From Marinilabiliaceae bacterium UBA5213 (lineage in GTDB: Bacteria > Bacteroidota > Bacteroidia > Bacteroidales > Marinilabiliaceae), in assembly GCA_002412555.1 (NCBI GenBank), contig DHVH01000273.1:1-19451 (forward strand): a DNA stretch of 19,451 nucleotides, read 5' to 3'. A program made the position numbers and the translations under genes. The notes under the pieces are model-generated. The model saw nothing but the letters and a program-made list of their open reading frames with translations, was not told where the DNA came from and did no database searches. Of the stretch, positions 8,044 through 14,799 are shown piece by piece (position 1 is the stretch's first letter; every line of letters starts with the position of its first letter).

Positions 8044-9621
8044 ATGAAAAAGATAATTTTGGTGTTTTTTGTTGCCACCTGGCAACTATCCCTGGCAGCC
8101 CAGCGGGATGCCCCCATCAATGTGGCCTCCTATAATCTGCGCCTCAACACCGCATCCGACGGCGAAAACGCCTGGCCAAATCGCAGCGACATGGTGATAG
8201 ATTTAATCCGTTACCACGAGTTCGATATCATCGGAACCCAGGAAGCTTTTCATGGGCAAATTCAAGATTTACTCACCATGGAGGAGTTTGCCTATACGGG
8301 TTCGGGAAGGGATGACGGACTTCAGGGTGGTGAGCATGCCGCCATATTCTACAAAAAAGAGCGGTTTGATTTGCTTCAGTCGGGCGACTTCTGGCTCAGT
8401 GAAACACCTGATAAACCTTCTCTGGGATGGGATGCCACCTGCTGCCACAGAGTCTGCTCTTGGGCGCAATTTTTGGATAAGGAGAACGGTATTTCGTTTT
8501 TTGTTTTCAATGCGCATTTCGACCATGAAGGGGTCATTGCCCGGAAGGAATCCGGCAAGTTAATGGTGAAAAAAATTCGGGAAATCGCAGGAGATCACCC
8601 CGTGATTTTTTGCGGTGACCTCAACTCTACCCCGGAAACAGAACAGATCAAGCACATAACCGGCTTCCTGCAAGATGCCTATGTCATTTCTATAACCAAG
8701 CCGTATGGACCAGTGGGCACCTTTTCCGGTTTCAGTTTAAATGCGCCCCTGAAAAACCGGATAGACTACGTTTTTGTGTCTGACGATTTTAAAGTGGCTA
8801 AATATGGTGCGCTTACCGATTTTCAAGACAACCGCTTTCCTTCAGACCATTTGCCTGTTGCTGTAAAACTGCATTTCTATTCACAAACCAATTCAAGAAA
8901 TGCGTTCAAAAAGAAAGCTTTTCAAAGCGAATCAGGCGATACTTTGCTTTACCGGATTCTTTATCCTGACAGCTACGACCGAGGCGCTAATTATCCTTTA
9001 GTCCTTTTTTTGCACGGGGCAGGTGAACGAGGTAGCGACAATGAAAAGCAACTTACACATGGCGCACACCTATTCACTGATTCGGAGAACCGACAAAACT
9101 ATCCGGCCATTGTGGTTTTTCCCCAATGTCGGGAAAACAAATACTGGGTGGACATTGCCGTTCGAAATACCCTAAAGGAAGGACGAAACGACACCTTTGA
9201 AAACATGGGTGCATCTGCGGTTACTGAACAGCAGCTGGTTGTAGATCTGGTGCATCACTTATTGGACGCTGAAGCGGTCGATCCCGACCGCCTCTACATC
9301 ATGGGACTTTCCATGGGCGCTATGGGGACTTTTGACATTCTGTCCCGGAATCCGCAATTGTTTGCGGCGGCCATTCCTATATGCGGAGGTGGCAATGTCA
9401 AAGTTGCAGCCAAATATGCCCCGTACACCTCGCTATGGATAACCCATGGGACCATGGACGATGTGGTGTCGGTAAAGTTTTCTCAGGAGATGTACCGAAC
9501 CCTTAAAGCGGCAGGAGCAGATGTGACTTACACAGAATTTCCGGAGGCCAACCACAATGCGTGGGATCCCACTTTTGAGCTGCCAGGCTTGCTCGACTGG
9601 CTATTCTCCAAATCCCGATAG
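8044..9621 (+). CDS. Secreted fusion: endonuclease/exonuclease/phosphatase (EEP) domain plus alpha/beta-hydrolase esterase
   Basis: One 525-residue frame joins two enzymes usually encoded separately. After a signal peptide (about 1-20, ending LSLAAQ) comes an EEP domain (about 24-278). It has the Mg-dependent phosphodiester or phosphomonoester hydrolase motifs: ASYNLRL (28-34), GTQEAF with Glu67, NAHFDH with His158, GDLNSTPE with Asp192 and Asn194, RIDYVF with Asp241, and SDHLPV with Asp268/His269. A linker leads to an alpha/beta hydrolase (about 290-525) of the PHB-depolymerase/LpqC-like esterase type. Its elements are HGAGERG (oxyanion region, 324-330), nucleophile Ser423 in GLSMGAMG, acid Asp472 or Asp473, and His504 in EANHNAW. 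Both active sites look complete. The substrate is unknown; EEP proteins range from nucleases to sphingomyelinases and inositol phosphatases. The gene sits alone, and its last 21 bases overlap the end of nth on the other strand. Confidence 0.85.
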   Translation: MKKIILVFFVATWQLSLAAQRDAPINVASYNLRLNTASDGENAWPNRSDMVIDLIRYHEFDIIGTQEAFHGQIQDLLTMEEFAYTGSGRDDGLQGGEHAAIFYKKERFDLLQSGDFWLSETPDKPSLGWDATCCHRVCSWAQFLDKENGISFFVFNAHFDHEGVIARKESGKLMVKKIREIAGDHPVIFCGDLNSTPETEQIKHITGFLQDAYVISITKPYGPVGTFSGFSLNAPLKNRIDYVFVSDDFKVAKYGALTDFQDNRFPSDHLPVAVKLHFYSQTNSRNAFKKKAFQSESGDTLLYRILYPDSYDRGANYPLVLFLHGAGERGSDNEKQLTHGAHLFTDSENRQNYPAIVVFPQCRENKYWVDIAVRNTLKEGRNDTFENMGASAVTEQQLVVDLVHHLLDAEAVDPDRLYIMGLSMGAMGTFDILSRNPQLFAAAIPICGGGNVKVAAKYAPYTSLWITHGTMDDVVSVKFSQEMYRTLKAAGADVTYTEFPEANHNAWDPTFELPGLLDWLFSKSR

Positions 9622-10272
9622 TTGGCTTTTGTCAGGGTTGTTCCGACTGTAATAATCACAAAAGGGTTGCAATCCGCACGCCTCACATTTAGGCTTACGG
9701 GCCACGCACACATACCTGCCATGTAAAATCAACCAGTGGTGGGCAATGGACAGCAAGGACTCAGGAATGTGCTTCACCAACTGCCTTTCTGTCTCCAAAG
9801 GTGTTCTTGCATCTTTGGTCAGGCCAATGCGCGCCGCCACTCTAAAGACATGCGTATCTACAGCCATGGCTGGCTTGTCAAACACAACAGAAGCTATCAC
9901 ATTGGCGGTTTTGCGTCCAACGCCAGGAAGTTTCTGCAATTCTGTTACATCAGAGGGAACCTCGTTATTAAACTCACCCACCAGCCTCTGGGCCATGCCG
10001 ACCAGACTCTTGCTTTTATTGTTGGGGTAACTACAGGATTTAATGTATTCAAAAACTTCAGCTATTTCAGCCTTTGAAAGTACTTCAGCCGTGGGGAAAC
10101 GCTCAAAAAATGGCGGCGTGATCAAATTCACCCGCTTATCGGTACACTGGGCAGAAAGAATAACGGCCACCAATAATTCATAGGGATTGGTATAGTGCAG
10201 TTCCGTTTCTGCCACTGGCATATGTTCCTGAAACCAGGCAATCACATTCTTAAACCTTTCCGTCCTCCGCAT
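9601..10272 (-). CDS. nth: Endonuclease III (DNA glycosylase/AP lyase)
   Basis: Base-excision-repair enzyme that removes oxidised pyrimidines and cuts at abasic sites in the cytoplasm. The frame is open up to 10347, but the ATG at 10272 gives a 223-residue protein starting MRRTERFK, close to the 211 residues of E. coli Nth, so I chose it. Counting from there, the helix-hairpin-helix LPGVGRKTANV holds the catalytic Lys121, and VDTHVFRV holds Asp139. The 4Fe-4S ligands Cys189, Cys196, Cys199 and Cys205 keep the exact C-x6-C-x2-C-x5-C spacing. All key residues are present. The 3' end overlaps the convergent EEP-esterase gene by 21 bp. Confidence 0.96.
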   Translation of the reverse strand: MRRTERFKNVIAWFQEHMPVAETELHYTNPYELLVAVILSAQCTDKRVNLITPPFFERFPTAEVLSKAEIAEVFEYIKSCSYPNNKSKSLVGMAQRLVGEFNNEVPSDVTELQKLPGVGRKTANVIASVVFDKPAMAVDTHVFRVAARIGLTKDARTPLETERQLVKHIPESLLSIAHHWLILHGRYVCVARKPKCEACGLQPFCDYYSRNNPDKSQLSGFGE

Positions 10273-10359
10273 AAAATCTAACCTGTTTTCATTAAAATAG
10301 TGACTATAAAAAACAAATCTTAGTCTTTGATAAGGGGTCAAAAACAAAAATATAGTTTA

Positions 10360-10375
10360 TCCCGATTTTTCGGGA
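10360..10375 (-). terminator. Small hairpin downstream of the ZIP transporter gene
   Basis: TCCCGA and TCGGGA flank a TTTT loop. On the minus strand this follows the zupT stop (10402) and is followed after a few bases by a T-rich tract, so it could end zupT transcription. It is short, and it also lies just upstream of nth. It could instead be a leader element for nth. Confidence 0.45.
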
Positions 10376-10401
10376 CAGTATTTGGCGTCTTCTTGCAAAG
10401 A

Positions 10402-11229
10402 CTATATGAACATTAATAAGCTGAGGGCCATCACCACCATCCCACCAAACATCCCGTAAATAGAAAGGTGATGCTCTCCATATTCCCGGGCAGCAGGCAG
10501 CAGTTCATCCAGACTGATAAACACCATAATACCTGCCACGGAGGCAAAGATAATTCCAAACAACAAAGGGCCCATAAAAGGCATCAAAACCATAAAGCCA
10601 AAAATGGCACCAATGGGTTCAGCTAATCCCGATAAAAAACTCCACTTAAAAGCCTTTCGTCGACTACCCGTTGCATAATAAATAGGCACCGAGATGGCAA
10701 TACCTTCGGGAATATTGTGAATGGCAATGGCCACTGCGATGGCAATACCCAAATTCGGGTCAGCTATAGCAGCTGTGAAAGTCGCCAGGCCCTCCGGAAA
10801 GTTATGTATGGCAATGGCCAGTCCCGTCATCATACCCATGCGCATCAGCTTTTTCTCCTTGGTCTTTTGAAGCCGCTGTGCCTCGGTCATATTTTCTACC
10901 AGATTGATCTCATGTGGGTTTTCTCCCTTTGGTATAAACCGGTCAATTAAAGCAATCAGCAGCATACCGCCAAAAAAGGCAGCAACCGTCACCCAGGTGC
11001 CTGGTCTTTCTCCTAAAAACCCGGTTAACTCTTCCCTTGCCTTGAAAAAAATCTCAACAAAAGAAACATAAATCATCACACCTGCTGAAAAACCGAGGGC
11101 TAGTGACAAGAACTTTGTATTGGTGCGCTTGGCAAAAAATGCCATGGCACTCCCGATACCGGTTGCCAGACCAGCAAAAAGCGTCAGCCCAAATGCAAAT
11201 AACAGCGTATTTATTTCTATACCGTACAT
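10402..11229 (-). CDS. zupT: ZIP-family divalent metal (zinc) transporter, ZupT type
   Basis: Inner-membrane transporter that brings Zn(II), and in ZupT relatives also Fe(II), Mn(II) or Co(II), into the cytoplasm. The 275 residues form about eight hydrophobic segments; E. coli ZupT has 257. The metal-binding signatures of the family are present: HNFPEG at 142-147 in TM4, HNIPEG at 171-176 in TM5, and SGLAEP at 200-205. The cytoplasmic loop between TM3 and TM4 (about 100-130, KGENPHEINLVENMTEAQ) is charged and lacks the His-rich tract of many eukaryotic ZIPs. A good Bacteroidota-type promoter and a 12-bp palindrome lie upstream, so metal-responsive control is plausible. Confidence 0.93.
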   Translation of the reverse strand: MYGIEINTLLFAFGLTLFAGLATGIGSAMAFFAKRTNTKFLSLALGFSAGVMIYVSFVEIFFKAREELTGFLGERPGTWVTVAAFFGGMLLIALIDRFIPKGENPHEINLVENMTEAQRLQKTKEKKLMRMGMMTGLAIAIHNFPEGLATFTAAIADPNLGIAIAVAIAIHNIPEGIAISVPIYYATGSRRKAFKWSFLSGLAEPIGAIFGFMVLMPFMGPLLFGIIFASVAGIMVFISLDELLPAAREYGEHHLSIYGMFGGMVVMALSLLMFI

Positions 11230-11260
11230 CCGGATAAATTGTTTTAATTGAACGCAAACT

Positions 11261-11272
11261 TAAGCATGCTTA
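11261..11272. promoter_or_regulatory. Palindromic operator candidate for zupT
   Basis: TAAGCATGCTTA is a perfect 12-bp palindrome, 31 bp before the zupT ATG. It lies just downstream of the predicted -7 box, so it would cover the first transcribed bases. That is a normal position for a repressor site, and a metal-sensing regulator (Zur, MntR or another DtxR-family protein) would fit a metal importer. No binding consensus is recognised with certainty. Confidence 0.4.
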
Positions 11273-11286
11273 GATTTATTACCAAG

Positions 11287-11320
11287 CAAATATAACAATC
11301 ATTCTCACTAAATCCCCCAA
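11287..11320 (-). promoter_or_regulatory. Bacteroidota-type promoter of zupT
   Basis: On the minus strand, TATATTTG (11294 down to 11287) is an exact match to the -7 consensus TAnnTTTG. A TTG (11320 down to 11318) lies 23 bases upstream, within the range known for the -33 element. Transcription would start near 11280 and leave a leader of about 50 bases. Confidence 0.55.
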
Positions 11321-11425
11321 CCCAACCTGAACTATAAACCCTCAACCCTTTATACCCTTCCTACCCTATTATCCCGCTTCGCTTCGCCTCTCAACCTATT
11401 TTTCCCATCCCCCTATCAAGCTCTC

Positions 11426-11513
11426 AACCTAATAACCTCTCAACCTAATAACCTAATAACCTATCAACCTATCGACCTATCGACCTATCGACCTAACAAC
11501 CTAACAACCTTCC
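11426..11513. repeat. Tandem array of eleven 8-bp repeats
   Basis: Eleven consecutive octamers with no phase break. The units read AACCTAAT, AACCTCTC, AACCTAAT (twice), AACCTATC (twice), GACCTATC (twice), GACCTAAC, AACCTAAC and AACCTTCC. The core (A/G)ACCT is invariant and the last three bases drift. The array lies between the zupT promoter and the start of the alkaline phosphatase gene. The wider stretch 11310-11530 is very poor in G on the plus strand. One out-of-phase copy (CAACCTAT) lies near 11395. It is not coding and has no spacers, so it is not a CRISPR. Length variation by strand slippage is plausible. Confidence 0.85.
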
Positions 11514-11609
11514 TCCCCCCAAATTAACACACATTTAACCAGAACTTATCCCCTAATAAATCAAAAAGCAGTAATTTAGTACCATAATTAAATTATTAAA
11601 TACTACATC

Positions 11610-12755
11610 ATGGTCAAAAAAATATTTCTTTTAGCAACAGTCACAGCTTTTTTTGTGGGACAGGCATATGCGCAGACATACGCCCAAACAGCCGACTCTC
11701 TGGCCAGTTACACCAACCCCAAGCCCCACAAAGTGGTACAACTACAGGAGCGGGATTTTGGAAAGACGCCAAAAAACATCATACTGCTAATTGCAGACGG
11801 TATGAGTGTCACGCAGGTGTCTGCCGCCATCACGGTCAACGGGGGCATGCTCAATATCAACCACATGAAGCACATTGGTTTTACCCACACGCAGAGTGCC
11901 GACAATTACATCACCGATTCTGCTGCAGGCGGAACAGCCATTGCTACGGGACAACGGGTTAAAAATGGCGCAATTGCTGTAGATGCCAATGGCAAAGCCA
12001 TCCCGACCATCCTGCAAATCAGCGATAAAAATGGCAAAGCTACCGGACTGGTTTCCACCTCAGGAATTACCCACGCCACCCCTGCTTCCTTTATTGCGCA
12101 TCAGCCTTCTCGTAACATGTACGAGGCCATTGCGGCAGATTTTCTGAAAACGGACATAGATATTTTTATTGGTGGCGGACTGGAACATTTCAACCAGCGT
12201 GAAGATGGACGGGACCTCACCAAAGACTTAAATAAGAAAGGTTATCAGGTTTTCACCTCTCTTGAAGATAGCAAAGGTGCTAACAAGGCGCCCATGGCCA
12301 TCTTTACCGCTGAAGGCCACAATGCTGATTATAGCGACCGGTGTGAAATGCTGACGGATGCCACCCGTAAAGTCATTGAAGTCCTTTCTGCCGATCCCAA
12401 TGGCTTCTTTGTAATGATAGAAGGCTCACAAATCGACTGGGGTGGGCACGCCAACAGCACACCCTACATTGTTGGTGAAATGCTGGACTTCGACCGGGCC
12501 GTTGGTGCCGCCCTTGAATTTGCTGCCAAAGATGGTGAGACCCTTGTTATTGTAACCTCTGACCACGAAACAGGCGGCATGACCATCAACGGTGGCAGCT
12601 TTGAAAAGCACTCAGTAACGGCCAGATACACCTCCACCAATCACACAGCCGTTATGATTCCCACCTTTGCCTACGGCCCGGGTGCTGAAGCTTTCATAGG
12701 GATATATGACAATACCGATCTTTTTGTGAAGATGATGACTTTATTTGGGTATTGA
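11610..12755 (+). CDS. Alkaline phosphatase, PhoA superfamily, exported
   Basis: Zinc- and magnesium-dependent phosphomonoesterase, released into the periplasm after removal of a signal peptide (about 1-21, AYA/QTYAQ). Family signatures in order: metal ligand Asp63 in LIADGMS, nucleophile Ser104 in ITDSAAGGTA, THATPAS (154-160) with the Mg-site threonine, Glu271 in MIEGSQIDWGGH with Asp276 and His280, Asp318/His319 in TSDHETGG, and His345 in TNHTAVMIPTFAYG. All active-site residues needed for a working enzyme appear to be there. At 381 residues it is shorter than E. coli PhoA (471) but typical of compact environmental forms. TAATTTAG (11572-11579) is one base off the -7 consensus and may be its promoter. 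A terminator hairpin follows the stop. No recognisable phosphate-regulator box was identified. Confidence 0.93.
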   Translation: MVKKIFLLATVTAFFVGQAYAQTYAQTADSLASYTNPKPHKVVQLQERDFGKTPKNIILLIADGMSVTQVSAAITVNGGMLNINHMKHIGFTHTQSADNYITDSAAGGTAIATGQRVKNGAIAVDANGKAIPTILQISDKNGKATGLVSTSGITHATPASFIAHQPSRNMYEAIAADFLKTDIDIFIGGGLEHFNQREDGRDLTKDLNKKGYQVFTSLEDSKGANKAPMAIFTAEGHNADYSDRCEMLTDATRKVIEVLSADPNGFFVMIEGSQIDWGGHANSTPYIVGEMLDFDRAVGAALEFAAKDGETLVIVTSDHETGGMTINGGSFEKHSVTARYTSTNHTAVMIPTFAYGPGAEAFIGIYDNTDLFVKMMTLFGY

Positions 12756-12780
12756 TTATTGTTGAAAGCGCATAAAATAT

Positions 12781-12820
12781 GACAGGGGCTGTCCGACCGA
12801 ACGGCCCCTGTCACATTTTT
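12781..12820 (+). terminator. Intrinsic terminator of the alkaline phosphatase gene
   Basis: GACAGGGGC (12781-12789) pairs perfectly with GCCCCTGTC (12804-12812), with a short CCG/CGG helix possible inside the loop. ACATTTTT follows. It begins 25 bp after the phosphatase stop and is a good rho-independent terminator on the plus strand. Confidence 0.8.
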
Positions 12821-12841
12821 GACTTATAAGGTTTAAACACC

Positions 12842-12884
12842 ACCTCGGCAGAACTTTAATATAATTTCCTGCGGAGGTTTTTTT
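12842..12884 (+). terminator. Second hairpin with T-run between convergent genes
   Basis: ACCTCGGCAG (12842-12851) pairs with CTGCGGAGGT (12868-12877) with one mismatch, across a loop of 16 bases, and runs straight into a tract of eight T. It would back up the preceding terminator on the plus strand and insulate the convergent chemoreceptor gene. Confidence 0.55.
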
Positions 12885-12904
12885 CCCTTGCATGATTTAT
12901 GTAG

Positions 12905-14500
12905 TTAAAAAACCTCACTTCTATCCACCCCATTGACGGGACAACTCAGTGCAGCTTCCTCCTCCACAACACTATACACCTCCAGCTCATTGGTTTTAAA
13001 AAACCCAGCCGTATCACGCAGCTGACGGGCTCTGCTTTCAAGATTCTGAGCTGCAGCTGCCAGCTCTTCGCTTGATCCGGCCGAATGTTGGGTAACCATA
13101 TTCAGTTCCTGCAAAGCCGTATTGATCTGAACACTGCCATTGGTCTGCTCCTGCCCCGCAGCAGCGATCTCTGCCAGATAGTCTGACGTTTTTTGAACTT
13201 CAGGCATCAACTCCTGCAATTTTACCTTAGACTGCCGGGTCAACTCCAACCCTTCCTTCACGACTTTCAATATTTCATCAGCAGCCTCCTTACTTCTATC
13301 GGCCAACTTCCTGACTTCACCTGCAACTACCGCAAAACCCTTGCCGTGCTCTCCGGCACGCGCGGCCTCAACTGAAGCATTCAAGGCTAATATGTTCGTC
13401 TGAAATACAATATCACTTATAACCGCAATGCGCTGGGCGATTACCTCGTTAGCCGCATAGGCGCTTAACGATTTCTGCTCAACTTCATGAATACCCACAG
13501 CTGCTACCCGCGAAACACCCCCGGTCTTTTGAGCCAGATCACTATTCTGCTCAATGGAAGCATTCATCTCCTCCATAGTAGTACTTATCTCCTCCAACGA
13601 GGAGGCCTGCTCACTGGCACCCTCACTCAGCGAAACAGAAGCCGCACTGAGCTCCTTACTTACGTTTTCGAAGTTAACAGACTCGCTTTTCAGAAATCCA
13701 ATGATATCCTCTAACCTGCTTTTCATTTTTCTTAAGGCTGCCGCCAATTGCCCCAATTCATCATCCTGTTCAAATACAACATCTTCCGTCAAATCTCCAG
13801 CTGCAATTTGCTCTGCCACCCTAATAAATTCGTTTAAAGCCCGGCGGATATTTCGTGTTAGCATCACTGAAATGACTACCGAAAAAGCTAGCAACAACAA
13901 ACCAAGAATTGAGATTACCAGCACTATGCGCTCCTTCAGTGCGTAACTATCTTCCTGCAAAACACCAATTTGCTGGTCAATCAACACCTCTGCCTCATGC
14001 AACAACCCACCTAAAATCTCCATGTTAGCTTCTGCTTCCTGCACATACACGTCACTCAAAGCCTCCCGATTGGCGTTCACCTGAATCAGATAGGCCACAC
14101 TATCTGCCGCTGCGTGAATACGCGCATGTGGCAGCTCCATACTTGACAGAATAGGCTTAAGCTCCGGAATCATTTCTTCCAGAACCATCCGTTGATCACT
14201 GTAATACATTTGCCCAAACCGGCATTTCGATGGATCTCGTTCCAAAGCGCCCACACCGTCTCTTTCCGAAATAATAATGTGGCCCAATCCATTCACCCAC
14301 TCCAGATGGTCAATATGCCGGTCCTTTAATTGTAGTGCCTGTTGGGTATAGGCATCAATGACTTCACTATTAAGATTAATCCGGTACAAGGAATAAAGAT
14401 TGTAACCCGCATAAATAATCAAAGACAACATTATAACACCAAACCCAAAGGCCATTTTGTATGCAAACTTTAAATTTTTAAATTTAAGATAATTCGTCAT
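12905..14500 (-). CDS. Methyl-accepting chemotaxis protein with periplasmic CZB-like zinc-binding domain
   Basis: Inner-membrane chemoreceptor. TM1 is about 14-37, the periplasmic domain 38-190, TM2 191-214, HAMP 215-268, and the cytoplasmic signalling coiled coil about 270-500. The hairpin tip with the conserved FQTNILALNASVEAARAGE and the following GKGFAVVAGEVRKLA (to about 399) would contact CheA and CheW. The sensor region contains His65 in HLEW, Cys93 in CRFG, and His125/His129 in LPHARIH. That is the 3His-1Cys arrangement of CZB domains, which bind zinc and sense metal or oxidants such as hypochlorous acid in characterised cytoplasmic receptors. Finding the motif between two membrane segments is the notable point. 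The receptor lacks a C-terminal CheR/CheB-tethering pentapeptide. No che genes are nearby. TATTTTTG (14594 down to 14587) could be its -7 box. Confidence 0.9.
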   Translation of the reverse strand: MTNYLKFKNLKFAYKMAFGFGVIMLSLIIYAGYNLYSLYRINLNSEVIDAYTQQALQLKDRHIDHLEWVNGLGHIIISERDGVGALERDPSKCRFGQMYYSDQRMVLEEMIPELKPILSSMELPHARIHAAADSVAYLIQVNANREALSDVYVQEAEANMEILGGLLHEAEVLIDQQIGVLQEDSYALKERIVLVISILGLLLLAFSVVISVMLTRNIRRALNEFIRVAEQIAAGDLTEDVVFEQDDELGQLAAALRKMKSRLEDIIGFLKSESVNFENVSKELSAASVSLSEGASEQASSLEEISTTMEEMNASIEQNSDLAQKTGGVSRVAAVGIHEVEQKSLSAYAANEVIAQRIAVISDIVFQTNILALNASVEAARAGEHGKGFAVVAGEVRKLADRSKEAADEILKVVKEGLELTRQSKVKLQELMPEVQKTSDYLAEIAAAGQEQTNGSVQINTALQELNMVTQHSAGSSEELAAAAQNLESRARQLRDTAGFFKTNELEVYSVVEEEAALSCPVNGVDRSEVF

Positions 14501-14712
14501 ATATGTATATAATTAGATGTTTTCTAACAAACAAGTACCCCTAATAAAGGAGGCGAGAAAGATGGGCGAGAAAGTATGTTGGGCTACAAAAATAATATTT
14601 TCAAGAAAACCCTAGTTCTGTTTAACCTTTTTTAATAACAGTTTAACAATGCTAGTTTAAATCTTAATGAAAACTTAATATTACGAACTACATAAGCATG
14701 ATGCACAATCGA
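14501..14712. other. Intergenic region between the chemoreceptor gene and the intron remnant; no gene seen
   Basis: AT-rich sequence that is the upstream region of the minus-strand chemoreceptor gene. The only signal I can point to is TATTTTTG on the minus strand (14587-14594), an exact TAnnTTTG match about 87 bp before the ATG, without a well-placed TTG. Sequence just beyond 14713 would be the 3' flank of the decayed intron. Confidence 0.35.
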
Positions 14713-14715
14713 GTA

Positions 14716-14744
14716 GACGAAATGGGATTAATTCCCCTTTCGTC
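14716..14744 (-). ncRNA. Group II intron domain VI with bulged branch-point A
   Basis: GACGAAAGGG pairs with CCC and TTTCGTC, leaving one unpaired A (complement of position 14723) between the two 3' segments. This is the branch-point geometry of domain VI: bulged A, then seven paired bases, then TAC. The stem is otherwise perfect, although the rest of the intron is wrecked. Confidence 0.75.
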
Positions 14745-14751
14745 CTCTCAC

Positions 14752-14784
14752 ACCACCGTACGCACGGTTCTCGTATACGGTGGT
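14752..14784 (-). ncRNA. Group II intron domain V
   Basis: On the minus strand ACCACCGTA (14784-14776) pairs perfectly with TACGGTGGT (14760-14752). An upper helix TACG / CGTG, a small AGAAC loop and a two-base CG bulge on the 3' side give the shape of domain V, the catalytic heart of the ribozyme. It lies 16 bp after the RT stop codon, as expected. Confidence 0.75.
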
Positions 14785-14799
14785 TCCATAATATTCAAC

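Noticed and set aside
7870..8120. Two minus-strand frames of 71 and 77 residues crossing the start of the EEP-esterase gene
   Set aside because: They run through poly-A tracts and inverted repeats, giving Phe/Leu-rich nonsense, and overlap the signal peptide of a convincing gene.
9736..10077. Plus-strand frames of 113 and 94 residues over nth
   Set aside because: Antisense to nth, whose catalytic and Fe-S residues are all intact.
10273..10347. Longer nth start at 10347
   Set aside because: It would add 25 residues not found in the family; the ATG at 10272 gives the usual length and register.
11426..11513. CRISPR array
   Set aside because: Units are 8 bp, directly adjacent and without spacers, and there are no cas genes in the window.
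13554..13946. Plus-strand frame of 130 residues inside the chemoreceptor gene
   Set aside because: Serine-rich antisense shadow of the coiled-coil region, with no independent support.
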